Shown one piece after another: positions 1 to 8,139 of a stretch of DNA of 64,000 nucleotides (position 1 is its first letter; every line of letters begins with the position of its first letter). Under the pieces are notes generated by a model. That model searched no databases, was not told the origin of the DNA, and saw only the letters and a program-made list of their open reading frames with translations. The DNA comes from Clostridium_AM sp963780135 (GTDB lineage: Bacteria; Bacillota; Clostridia; Clostridiales; Clostridiaceae): NCBI GenBank assembly GCA_963780135.1, contig CAWAAR010000002.1, positions 186,001 to 250,000 on the forward strand. The letters run 5' to 3'. The translations under genes and the position numbers were made by a program.

Positions 1-252
1 AGTAAAAAGAAATTTAAATTTCATTAACAGAAATTCAGTTAAGAATAATTTTATGCAATAAGTAAAAATAAGTAAAATAATAAAGAAATTTTAGGATTAA
101 ATTTTATAAATTTCTACAAAAAACTTTCAAAAAACATATAAAAAGTATAAAAATTATTGTATAATTAGAACTGTAGATAATATTTAATTATAAGTAATTT
201 ATAATTTTGCTATAAGTGAATAAATTAACAAATGGAAGGTTGGTGTTGTAAA

Positions 253-933
253 ATGAGAGAATACAGTGCTTTCGATATTTTAGGACCTATAATGATAGGA
301 CCATCAAGTTCCCACACTGCAGGTGCAGCAAGATTAGGTAAAGTTGCAAAAACTATAGCTGGTGGGGAAATTAAAAAAGTGCAATTTTTTCTTCATGGAT
401 CTTTTGCAATGACATATAAAGGTCATGGAACTGATAAAGCTTTGGTAGCAGGAATACTAGGAATGAATCCTTGGGATGAAGGACTAAAAACTTCTATGGA
501 CAAGGCAAAAGAGAAAGACTTGGAAATAGAATTTATACCAACAGATCTTGGAGATGTACATCCTAATACAGTTAGATTTGTAATGACAAGAACTGATGGA
601 AAAATAGTAGAAGTAATAGGGTCCTCTATAGGAGGAGGAAACATAGTAATAACAGGTATAGATGGAGAAAAAATAGAGTTTACAGGAGCATACCCTACTA
701 TATTAATAAATCATATAGACTTACCAGGAATGGTTGCAAAAGTAAGTGCATTACTATATGATTACAAGATAAACATTGCTTTCATGAGGGTTTATAGAAG
801 TGGAAAAGGTTCAGCAGCGGCCATGGTATTTGAAGCAGATGATATTATATCTAGTGAATTAATAGATGAAATAAGAAAAATACCGAATATAAAAAATGCA
901 AGAGCTATAAATCCTGTAAAGGAGGAGGAATAA
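253..933 (+). CDS. sdaAB: L-serine dehydratase, beta subunit
   Basis: Small subunit of the iron-sulfur L-serine ammonia-lyase that converts serine to pyruvate and ammonia. The N-terminus carries the family signature GPIMIGPSSSHTAGA, and residues from about 150 form an ACT domain (YPTILINHIDLPGMVAKVSA). An upstream in-frame ATG exists at 232, but the GGAAGGTTGGTG purine stretch lies just before the ATG at 253, so I use 253 (226 aa). It sits 4 bp before the alpha subunit, whose ribosome site lies inside the end of this gene, so the two are co-translated. Confidence 0.95.
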   Translation: MREYSAFDILGPIMIGPSSSHTAGAARLGKVAKTIAGGEIKKVQFFLHGSFAMTYKGHGTDKALVAGILGMNPWDEGLKTSMDKAKEKDLEIEFIPTDLGDVHPNTVRFVMTRTDGKIVEVIGSSIGGGNIVITGIDGEKIEFTGAYPTILINHIDLPGMVAKVSALLYDYKINIAFMRVYRSGKGSAAAMVFEADDIISSELIDEIRKIPNIKNARAINPVKEEE

Positions 934-937
934 TATT

Positions 938-1810
938 ATGGTTAATTATGGATATGAACTTGTAGAAGAATGTAAAAATAAAAATTTAAGCATATGGGAA
1001 TACACTATAGAAGAAGAGGCGAAAGCTACTAATCTTACTCACGAAGAAGTTTTTGAAAAAATGAGAAAGAATTTATGTGTAATGCAAAACTCAGCAGAAT
1101 ATGGACTAAAAAATGAAGTTATATCAGTAAGTGGTCTTATAGGTGGAGATGCTTATAAATTAGATAAATATTCAGAGTCAGGGAAAACGTTAACAGGGAA
1201 CTTTATGGTTAAAGCTATGGCAAGAGCTCTTTCTTGTTCAGAAGTAAATGCTGCTATGGGTAAAATAGTAGCTGCACCTACAGCAGGATCTTGTGGAATA
1301 ATGCCAGCAGCAATAATAAGTGCTGGGGAAAAATTAAATAAAACAGAAGATGAGCTAGTTAAAGCACTATTTACAGCTACTGGTATAGGCATAATAATAG
1401 CTAAAAATGCTACTATGGCAGGAGCAGAAGGAGGGTGCCAAGCTGAGTGTGGATCAGCTGCTGCTATGGCTTCAGCCGCAGTAGTTGAAATGATGGGAGG
1501 AACTCCAGAGCAAGCATTACATGCAGCTGCTATAGTAATAAAAAATATATTAGGATTAGTATGTGATCCTATAGCTGGATTAGTTGAAGTACCTTGTGCA
1601 AAGAGAAATGCAGCAGGTACGGTTAGTGCATTAACTACAGCAGATATGGTTATGGGTGGAGTATATAGTAAAATACCTTTTGATGATACAGTTTCAGCTA
1701 TGTATAAAGTTGGAAAACAGCTTCCATGTGAATTAAGAGAAACAGCACTTGGAGGACTTGCAATTACAGAAACAGGATTAAAATTGAAGAAACAGGTACT
1801 TGGAGAATAA
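938..1810 (+). CDS. sdaAA: L-serine dehydratase, alpha subunit
   Basis: Catalytic subunit (290 aa) of the oxygen-sensitive [4Fe-4S] serine dehydratase. Visible family motifs are APTAGSCGIMPA near residue 115, the Cys-rich GGCQAECGSAAAMASA and CDPIAGLVEVPC, which together supply the conserved cysteines expected for the cluster. It follows sdaAB after 4 bp with a strong AAGGAGGAGG site. The pair feeds serine into pyruvate in an amino-acid fermenter. The next feature downstream is an insertion sequence starting about 30 bp after the stop, so the original terminator of this operon may have been replaced by the IS end hairpin. Confidence 0.95.
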   Translation: MVNYGYELVEECKNKNLSIWEYTIEEEAKATNLTHEEVFEKMRKNLCVMQNSAEYGLKNEVISVSGLIGGDAYKLDKYSESGKTLTGNFMVKAMARALSCSEVNAAMGKIVAAPTAGSCGIMPAAIISAGEKLNKTEDELVKALFTATGIGIIIAKNATMAGAEGGCQAECGSAAAMASAAVVEMMGGTPEQALHAAAIVIKNILGLVCDPIAGLVEVPCAKRNAAGTVSALTTADMVMGGVYSKIPFDDTVSAMYKVGKQLPCELRETALGGLAITETGLKLKKQVLGE

Positions 1811-1843
1811 ACAGAGTTTAAAAATTCAATTTGTTAATTTAAA

Positions 1844-1895
1844 GGGGCTGTCGCATTAGCATAAAAAAATATGCTAATGCGACAGCGTTTTTTTA
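1844..1895 (+). terminator. Left IS end hairpin followed by T-run
   Basis: A near-perfect hairpin (GCTGTCGCATTAGCAT / ATGCTAATGCGACAGC) is followed by GTTTTTTT. It forms the left end of the IS and has the form of an intrinsic terminator for transcripts arriving from sdaAA. Confidence 0.6.
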
Positions 1896-2019
1896 GGTGT
1901 TTCATAAAAGTTGCCATGATGCTTTAAGTCCACATGAGTTTAATACTTAAAAAATGGCGAACTTTAATAAGCTCTAAATATTAATTTTTTTAAACTTACA
2001 AAGTTTTAATATCTTAAAA

Positions 2020-3648
2020 TTAAGCGCTCTTTTTAAGTGTGAAAAGATGTTTTCCTGTTCTATCTGACTGAATTTTATTATGTAGCTTATTTATATTATG
2101 TGCCATTACTAGCAGAACACTTTCTACTAAAACATTCTTTTTACCTTTACTTAGATATCTACGAAATCCCATATCCTGTTTTATCTCTGCAAAAGAGCCT
2201 TCGGCTTGAATACTTCGATTCATTCTCAACTCGCAGCCTTCTTCATTTACAATTCTTTCAAGATTCTCTTTGCGAAGCATGTTGAACAGCTTTGAAGTTT
2301 CAAGATTTTTAACTCTTTCTTCTAATGGTGTTTTGCAGTTATGTCCTTTTATGCATTTGCTCTTATGAACACAGTTACTGCAGTCCTCAGAAGTATAAAT
2401 TGTTTTTTCACTTGTGTAGCCTGTCTTACTTTTTCTTTTTACTACTTTATTTACTGTTAATTTCTTATTATTTTTACAAGTATAATAATCACCTAATTCA
2501 GTATAATCCATGTTTTCTATTCTGCTTATATCATTTTTATATTTCCTTGTTTTTGATATTTCATAGTTTGCTGGCTTAATGTATGATAACTGCATATTCT
2601 CTTTAACATAAACATAATTTTCTTCACTTTCATAACCTGCATCTGCAACAATTTTAAAATACTTAAAATACAAGAAATTCTCCATGCTTTTTATAAATGG
2701 AATCAATGTTGTTGTATCTGCGGGCTGATCGCCAACAGTAAGCCATACTATATATTCGGAATCTACTCCATGCTGGACATTGTAACCTGGCTTTAACTGA
2801 CCGTTTTTCATGGCATCTTCTTTCATTCTCATAAATGTTGCATCCTTATCTGTCTTGGAATAACTATTGCGGTTACCACAAGTATGGATTTTTTGTGTAT
2901 ATTCTTTTAACTTATCAAGATATTCCTCGAGCTTTTCAATAGAACGTTGGATAGGAGTTTTCCTTTTACCACATCCATGTACAAATTCTATATTTCCTTC
3001 TTGTTTCAAGGCGTAAAGCTTCTTCCGTAGCTTTTTTACATGCTTTATTTTTACTTTGTTCTCGTATACAAGCTTTATTCCATACAGTTCTTCACATTCA
3101 GCTACGAAATCAGCTAATTTAGAAAGTAATCTCTCCAAATTTTTTGAAACAGCTTTTTTCCAAACAAAAGTATACTTGTTAGCACATGCCTCTATCTTTG
3201 TACCATCAATAAATATAGCATCTCCTGATATTTCTCCAATCTCATAAAGAAAATTTGCCATTTCAGCCATAATTGTTTCTGAACATGGAGCAAAGTGAAT
3301 ACTACGAAACCTTGCAAATGTAGAATGATCTGGTACTGGTGAACCTTCTAAAAGATACATGAAGTTTACATCTCTTTTGCAGGAAGTTTCCATTATTCTA
3401 GAAGAATAGTTGTGATTCATGTAAGAGTAAAGTACAATCTTCAGCATCTGACGAGGCGTAGCCTGATTTTCCCTTAGTCGAGAATAAGTCGAATACAAAT
3501 CTGTTAAATCCATCTCCTCTACAAACTGACTTAGCAAACGCACCGAATCATTATTTGGAATCATGTACTCAATATTTAGCGGAAGTTTTAATTGATAATT
3601 TCCACGATTTGAAGTATAATTTTTGTGTGAATTAATATGTTTTCTCAT
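2020..3648 (-). CDS. IS1182-type DDE transposase
   Basis: Full-length 542-aa transposase. The N-terminal region is the DUF772-like segment (NQATPRQMLKIVLYSYMN). The catalytic DDE residues are best placed at D in FIDGTKIEACANKYTFVWKK, D in VADAGYESEENY, and E in AEGSFAEIKQDMGFRRY. A Cys cluster (CSNCVHKSKCIKGHNC) lies before the last segment, as in this family. The gene has no strong ribosome site, which is common for transposases. It lies inside the inverted ends at 1841 and 3747. Confidence 0.93.
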   Translation of the reverse strand: MRKHINSHKNYTSNRGNYQLKLPLNIEYMIPNNDSVRLLSQFVEEMDLTDLYSTYSRLRENQATPRQMLKIVLYSYMNHNYSSRIMETSCKRDVNFMYLLEGSPVPDHSTFARFRSIHFAPCSETIMAEMANFLYEIGEISGDAIFIDGTKIEACANKYTFVWKKAVSKNLERLLSKLADFVAECEELYGIKLVYENKVKIKHVKKLRKKLYALKQEGNIEFVHGCGKRKTPIQRSIEKLEEYLDKLKEYTQKIHTCGNRNSYSKTDKDATFMRMKEDAMKNGQLKPGYNVQHGVDSEYIVWLTVGDQPADTTTLIPFIKSMENFLYFKYFKIVADAGYESEENYVYVKENMQLSYIKPANYEISKTRKYKNDISRIENMDYTELGDYYTCKNNKKLTVNKVVKRKSKTGYTSEKTIYTSEDCSNCVHKSKCIKGHNCKTPLEERVKNLETSKLFNMLRKENLERIVNEEGCELRMNRSIQAEGSFAEIKQDMGFRRYLSKGKKNVLVESVLLVMAHNINKLHNKIQSDRTGKHLFTLKKSA

Positions 3649-3707
3649 ATATTAATTTTACTATAAATCTTTCACTCTTCCGAGTGGGAGATTTATTTTT
3701 TAGACAA

Positions 3708-3752
3708 AAAGCTGTCGCACTAATTTTTTTAGTGCGACAGCCCCTTTTTTTT
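3708..3752 (+). terminator. Right IS end hairpin followed by T-run
   Basis: Stem GCTGTCGCACTAA / TTAGTGCGACAGC, then CCCC and eight T. It is the mirror of the left IS end and could stop plus-strand transcription leaving the element. Confidence 0.5.
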
Positions 3753-3851
3753 ACTTTAAATTTTATATTGTAATTTTTAAATTAAACTGAATTAAATTCA
3801 ATGTAATGAAATATACTAATAATGGTATTAAATTTTACATGGTGGAATAAT

Positions 3852-4247
3852 ATGGTGAATAGAAAGATAGTTGAAGATTATTACTGTGATATAAATAATT
3901 TAACTGATTTCTTATCAAGGTTAGTTAATTCATATAGACTTTTAGTGGGAGGCGCAGGAGAGTTAAATACTATAGCATTAGCACATAAAAAGGATGTAAG
4001 AAAGGCTATAAAAACATCCAATGATCTTTTAGATGTAATAGATGAGGTTGTTGAAGTTTTAGAAAAAACAAGTTTTGGGTACATGGATTACTGCAAAGTA
4101 AAGGGAGAAATAATGAAATCTCAATTGCAGGCGCAGTATATACAAACAGAAATTGATAATGAATTGAAATTGCAAAATTCTGAAAAAGATATTTCAGTTG
4201 AGCAAGATGTTTCAGAAGACATTCCAACTGATGAAAAAAAGGTGTGA
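3852..4247 (+). CDS. Small helical protein of unknown function
   Basis: A 131-aa protein that I do not recognise. An ATG at 3822 is in frame, but the ribosome-site-like GGTGG at 3841 points to the ATG at 3852. The body is predicted mostly helical and rich in charged residues. The last 25 residues are acidic (EKDISVEQDVSEDIPTDEKKV). There is no signal peptide or membrane segment. The stop codon lies inside a bidirectional terminator shared with the convergent pssA gene. It stands alone between the IS and pssA. Confidence 0.7.
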   Translation: MVNRKIVEDYYCDINNLTDFLSRLVNSYRLLVGGAGELNTIALAHKKDVRKAIKTSNDLLDVIDEVVEVLEKTSFGYMDYCKVKGEIMKSQLQAQYIQTEIDNELKLQNSEKDISVEQDVSEDIPTDEKKV

Positions 4248-4266
4248 AGATCACACCTTTTTTTTT
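4234..4266. terminator. Bidirectional terminator between convergent genes
   Basis: The stem AAAAAAAGGTGTGA / TCACACCTTTTTTTT works on both strands. It overlaps the stop codons of the gene ending at 4247 and of pssA ending at 4265. Confidence 0.85.
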
Positions 4267-4789
4267 AAAACTTTTTAAATCTGTGTTTGCATACCATAAA
4301 GTAAGATAAAGCTATTAACAATACAACTGTAACTCCTACTGGTGCAAGGAAATTCATTGTTATTAGACAATATATAGCCATAAACATGCCTGCAAAAGTT
4401 ATAGGAATTCCATAAAATTCTCCGTCAAATTGAGTAACGTTAAATCTAGCAAGTCTATAGGCTCCAGCTATAGGTAATAATAAAACCAAAGAATATCCTA
4501 AAAGTCCGAAATTTGTTAATCCATAAAGGTTAAATGCAAGGATGGATGGAGCTACTCCAAAGGAAACTAAATCTGCAAGAGAATCTAGTTCTTTCCCCAA
4601 TTCACTAGATACATTTAACAATCTTGCTACCCTTCCGTCATATCTATCAGCTAGACATGCAAGTAGTATAAAAATACCCGCCCATTTGTAATTTTCTTGA
4701 AAAGTCATCATTAAAGACATTACACCGCAACCTAAGTTAGCGAATGTAAAAACGTTAGGTACAGCACTCTTAGCTATTTTAGCCATCAT
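4265..4789 (-). CDS. pssA: CDP-diacylglycerol-serine O-phosphatidyltransferase
   Basis: Integral membrane enzyme making phosphatidylserine from CDP-diacylglycerol and serine. It shows the CDP-alcohol phosphatidyltransferase motif: DRYDGRVARLLN followed by G and DSLAD (pattern D-x2-D-G-x2-A-R-x8-G-x3-D-x3-D). Several hydrophobic segments follow. An in-frame ATG lies further upstream, but AGGAGTGATT directly precedes the double ATG at 4789/4786, and VPNVFTFANLGCG is the usual family N-terminus. I therefore start at 4789 (174 aa, as in Gram-positive PssA). Confidence 0.93.
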   Translation of the reverse strand: MMAKIAKSAVPNVFTFANLGCGVMSLMMTFQENYKWAGIFILLACLADRYDGRVARLLNVSSELGKELDSLADLVSFGVAPSILAFNLYGLTNFGLLGYSLVLLLPIAGAYRLARFNVTQFDGEFYGIPITFAGMFMAIYCLITMNFLAPVGVTVVLLIALSYFMVCKHRFKKF

Positions 4790-4993
4790 AATCACTCCTA
4801 AATAATATAATATTAGTTGTTGTATTGTTAAAATTATGGTAAAAATCAAATTATATATTAGAACCATTATAACTCATTTCTATAAAATAAATAAGTGCAT
4901 ATTTGATGTTTTTTATAGAAAAATTATAAATTTTTTGTTAAAATAGATTTATAAAAGCAAAAATAATTAAAAAATAGAGAGTTGAGGGGCTTA

Positions 4994-5662
4994 ATGAAAG
5001 AAGATAAAAAAAAGTTATTACAGTATTTCATTGCAGCAGCATTGATTATAATATTTGCATACTTTATGATCAAATATGGAAAAAGACTAACTCATTTGAG
5101 GATAAGACATGTTAGAAATTATATTTTAAGCTATGGCAAGTTTGCTTCAATAATGTTTGTATTAATATATTCCTTAAAACCTATACTTTTGGTGATTCCA
5201 GTTGCACCATTATCAATTGTAGCAGGCAGTGTTTTTGGACCTTATAAAGCACTTCTACTAAGTATGATAGGTTGTTTTATATCAGCTACTTTAGCTTTTT
5301 TTCTAGCAAAGTTTTTGGGAAGGTCTTTTGTAGATAAGCTTTTAAAAGGAAAATCTATGAAGCTAGATTCAAGTATTGAAAAACATGGAGCTTTGATTAT
5401 GGGGATAATGAGATTATCCTTTGTATTTCCTTATGATCCATTAAGTTATGCAGCAGGTCTTACTAAAATGAAATATAAAGATTTTATTTTAGGAACAATG
5501 ATAGGTGTTTTTCCAGAAATGCTTTCTTATTCATTTATAGGAAAGAGTTTAGAGCATCCTTTTTCAATTAAATTTTTTATTCCAATAATATCAATAATAG
5601 TTATAGCTTTGACTGCGTTATATGCATATAAAAGTCATCAAAAAAAAACTAAAAGCCTATAA
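4994..5662 (+). CDS. TVP38/TMEM64 (DedA-like) membrane protein
   Basis: A 222-aa multi-pass inner-membrane protein. The central VTT/SNARE-associated domain is recognisable from PVAPLSIVAGSVFGPYKALLLSMIG, a G-rich turn (FLAKFLGRSFVDKLL) and MRLSFVFPYDPLSYAAGLTKM. The family is implicated in lipid scrambling or transport, so the exact role here is not certain. The start is taken at the ATG at 4994 after GAGGGG; a TTG at 4982 is in frame but lies on the ribosome site. It is divergent from pssA. Confidence 0.88.
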   Translation: MKEDKKKLLQYFIAAALIIIFAYFMIKYGKRLTHLRIRHVRNYILSYGKFASIMFVLIYSLKPILLVIPVAPLSIVAGSVFGPYKALLLSMIGCFISATLAFFLAKFLGRSFVDKLLKGKSMKLDSSIEKHGALIMGIMRLSFVFPYDPLSYAAGLTKMKYKDFILGTMIGVFPEMLSYSFIGKSLEHPFSIKFFIPIISIIVIALTALYAYKSHQKKTKSL

Positions 5663-5755
5663 AAAGTAGAACCTACTAAAAATTTACGCTTATATTCAAA
5701 GTAGTATAAGGACACAATAAGTTTACAACGTAAATTTTGAAGAGGGGTGTTTTTT

Positions 5756-6184
5756 ATGAAAGTCAAGGATATAATGGCTAAACAAGTTGTTAGTTTAAAT
5801 GCTGAGGATAATGTTGAGAGAGCAGCACAGCTTATGAGAGAACATAACATAGGTTCAATTCCTGTATGTAGTGAAGATAAAGTCATAGGAATAATAACAG
5901 ATAGGGATATAGCAATAAGATCTGCAGCAGATGGGGAGAATTCAAAAAAACAAAGTATTAGAGAAATTATGTCTTCTAATCCAGTTTTAGGAAAACCAGA
6001 TATGGATATCCAGGATGCATCTAGAATAATGAGCGAAAGACAAATTAGAAGATTGCCAATAATAGAGGATAAGAATTTAGTTGGTATGGTGTCTTTAGGA
6101 GATATAGCTTTGCAACCTAAACTTAAAGAGGAAGCAGAACAAGCGCTTAGTAATATATCTGAAACTAGTACACCAGAAATTTAG
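5756..6184 (+). CDS. CBS-domain-pair protein
   Basis: A 142-aa cytosolic protein consisting almost entirely of two CBS domains: VKDIMAKQVVSLNAEDNVERAAQLM...IGIITDRDIA and IREIMSSNPVLGK...LVGMVSLGDIA. Such stand-alone pairs bind adenine nucleotides and sense energy or ionic state; the partner is not evident from the neighbours. The start is at the ATG after GAGGGG. An intrinsic terminator follows. Confidence 0.9.
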   Translation: MKVKDIMAKQVVSLNAEDNVERAAQLMREHNIGSIPVCSEDKVIGIITDRDIAIRSAADGENSKKQSIREIMSSNPVLGKPDMDIQDASRIMSERQIRRLPIIEDKNLVGMVSLGDIALQPKLKEEAEQALSNISETSTPEI

Positions 6185-6202
6185 AATTTAATAATTTATA
6201 AA

Positions 6203-6239
6203 TAAATCCACAAGAATAATTATAATCTTGTGGATTTAT
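6203..6239 (+). terminator. Terminator after CBS protein
   Basis: Stem AAATCCACAAGA / TCTTGTGGATTT with loop ATAATTATAA, followed by ATTG rather than a clean T-run. Two further hairpins (about 6284-6304 and 6308-6342) occupy the leader of the next gene. Confidence 0.6.
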
Positions 6240-6374
6240 TGTATAAAGTGGTATAATAAAATAAATTAAATTAATTTTTATTAGAATGGGGATATACTCC
6301 ATTTTAATTTTAGTCTAATTCACAAATTTAGACTAAAATAATAAACTTTATTAGAAATAGGAGAGTTTTATTGT

Positions 6375-7262
6375 ATGAAGAAAGTAAAGTTTATATATAA
6401 TCCATATTCAGGTGAGAATACCATAATAGGTGACATTGATAAAGTTATAAAAGTACATCAAAAATATGGATATGAAGTTATACCTTTTAGGATTAGTTTT
6501 GAGTATGGCATGAGTGAAGCTTTTAAAGGTGTAAATAAAACATATAAGTATATTCTTGTAGCAGGTGGAGATGGAACAATAGATGAGGCTGTAAACCAAA
6601 TGAAAAAATTAGATTTAAATATTCCTATAGCAATACTTCCAACAGGTACTGCTAATGATTTTGCCAAGTTTATTGGAATTCCTGAAAATGTAGAAGTTGC
6701 ATGTGAACAAATATTAAACAGTAAGCCTAAAAAGCTAGATTTAGGAAAGATAAATGACAAATATTTTCTAAATGTAGCAAGTACAGGACTTTTTACAAAT
6801 GTATCACAAAGTACAGATGTAAATTTAAAAAATACCATGGGTAGACTTGCTTATTATATTAAAGCATTAGAACAACTGCCTAGTCTTAGAAAACTAAAAA
6901 TAAAAGTATCTTCTGAAAATGATGTGTTTGATGATTATATGTATTTAATGATGGTATTTAATGGTCAGACTGCTGGAAATTTAAAATTTGCCTATAAAGC
7001 AGAAGTTGATGATGGAATGTTAGATGTAATAATAATAAAAGCAGGAGCAATAAAGGACATGATAGCTCTTTTTATAAAAATGTTTAAGGGTGAACATTTA
7101 GAGGGCGCAGAAGGACTTGAATACTTTAAATCTAATCGCATAGAGATAGAATGTTATGAAGATATAGTAACGGATATAGATGGTGAAAGAGGACCAGATT
7201 TTCCATTAGTTATAGAATGTATAAAAGAAGGAATAGAAGTTTTAGGAACAAACATATCCTAG
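6375..7262 (+). CDS. Diacylglycerol/lipid kinase family protein (YegS/DgkB-like)
   Basis: A 295-aa soluble lipid kinase. The catalytic-domain signature VAGGDGTIDEAVNQM lies near residues 60-75, followed by PTGTANDFAKFIGIP, both diagnostic for the DAGK family. The C-terminal domain carries TDIDGERGPDFPLVI. Members phosphorylate diacylglycerol or related lipids, so it fits beside pssA, but the substrate cannot be set from sequence. The ribosome site AATAGGAGAG precedes the ATG. The upstream leader holds two small hairpins. Confidence 0.9.
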   Translation: MKKVKFIYNPYSGENTIIGDIDKVIKVHQKYGYEVIPFRISFEYGMSEAFKGVNKTYKYILVAGGDGTIDEAVNQMKKLDLNIPIAILPTGTANDFAKFIGIPENVEVACEQILNSKPKKLDLGKINDKYFLNVASTGLFTNVSQSTDVNLKNTMGRLAYYIKALEQLPSLRKLKIKVSSENDVFDDYMYLMMVFNGQTAGNLKFAYKAEVDDGMLDVIIIKAGAIKDMIALFIKMFKGEHLEGAEGLEYFKSNRIEIECYEDIVTDIDGERGPDFPLVIECIKEGIEVLGTNIS

Positions 7263-7263
7263 A

Positions 7264-7317
7264 AATGCTTTTGAGTTAAATATATATGATCATATATTTA
7301 ACTCAAAAGCATTTTTT
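7264..7317 (+). terminator. Strong intrinsic terminator
   Basis: A stem of about 20 bp (AATGCTTTTGAGTTAAATAT pairing with its complement) is followed by TTTTTTAG, directly after the lipid kinase stop. Confidence 0.85.
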
Positions 7318-7379
7318 AGTAATATAACTTTAATTTCTTTAATAAATATAAGTAGTAGTAATATAAATCAGGAGGCAAT

Positions 7380-8024
7380 ATGGTAAGATTCTATAGCTAT
7401 ATTTTTTTACTGTTTATTGTAATGATACTTTTATTTAAGAGTTTTTATTTAGATTCTCATTCTCCTAAAAAAATTAGAACTATAGCTCTCATTACAATAA
7501 TAGCTATGAGTTTAAGATACGCTGCACTTTTAATATTATTTTTAGCTCATAACATGAAATATCTCTATTTGTTAAAATTTTTGTTTTTTATGAATTTAAT
7601 TGCAGTACCCTTAATAGCTATGACTGCATTATATATATTTATGAGAGGGCATATAATAAATTTTTCTTACGCGTTTATAGCAGTAGGAATATTAATAATA
7701 TTTTATAGTTTTATTATGTTTAGATGCACATGTTTTTTAGAGAATTATAATAATTTTGCATATACCATGATATTTATACAAGATAGTTATATATACTGGG
7801 TATATATTGTGTTAAATACTATAATTTTATTTTTTACTGCTTTTTTTATAAATAAAAAGAACATAAACAAAATAGGCATTATGCTAGTAATAATATCTTC
7901 TATTGGGACTATAATTGAATATATAATGGGGACAATGGGAATTACGTTGTTTGGAGAAAAAGTAATAGGAGATTTATTATGGATAATAACTTTAGTTTAT
8001 GCTCTAAATAAAGTAAAAAAGTAA
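7380..8024 (+). CDS. Multi-pass membrane protein of unknown function
   Basis: A 214-aa protein with about six or seven hydrophobic helices and short polar loops, starting at once with a membrane helix (YSYIFLLFIVMILLF). I do not recognise a family. A strong ribosome site (AGGAGGCAAT) precedes the ATG. It is a single-gene unit between two hairpins. Two Cys (RCTCF) lie in a loop near residue 120. Confidence 0.75.
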   Translation: MVRFYSYIFLLFIVMILLFKSFYLDSHSPKKIRTIALITIIAMSLRYAALLILFLAHNMKYLYLLKFLFFMNLIAVPLIAMTALYIFMRGHIINFSYAFIAVGILIIFYSFIMFRCTCFLENYNNFAYTMIFIQDSYIYWVYIVLNTIILFFTAFFINKKNINKIGIMLVIISSIGTIIEYIMGTMGITLFGEKVIGDLLWIITLVYALNKVKK

Positions 8025-8042
8025 GAATGCTATAATTATAAA

Positions 8043-8074
8043 AGCGTGGCTCAAAAAGCCACGTCCATTTTAGT
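8043..8074 (+). terminator. Hairpin after membrane protein
   Basis: Stem CGTGGCT / AGCCACG with loop CAAAA, followed by a weak T-rich tail (TCCATTTTAG). It is a probable intrinsic terminator. Confidence 0.55.
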
Positions 8075-8139
8075 TGATAAAGTAATAATTCTAAGATCTG
8101 CACAACCTAATAAAAAAGCTGTTAAGAATCATTTTTTAA

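Larger units (their letters stand above)
1841..3747. mobile_element. IS1182-family-like insertion sequence
   Basis: The element is bounded by inverted ends that read AAAGGGGCTGTCGCA on both outer sides. Each end is also a local hairpin: the left one pairs CTGTCGCATTAGCAT with ATGCTAATGCGACAG, and the right one pairs GCTGTCGCACTAA with TTAGTGCGACAGC. The single transposase gene reads on the minus strand and fills most of the interior. The exact boundary is uncertain by a few bases because the flanks are A/T runs, and no convincing target duplication is visible. The copy looks intact and could be active. Confidence 0.85.
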
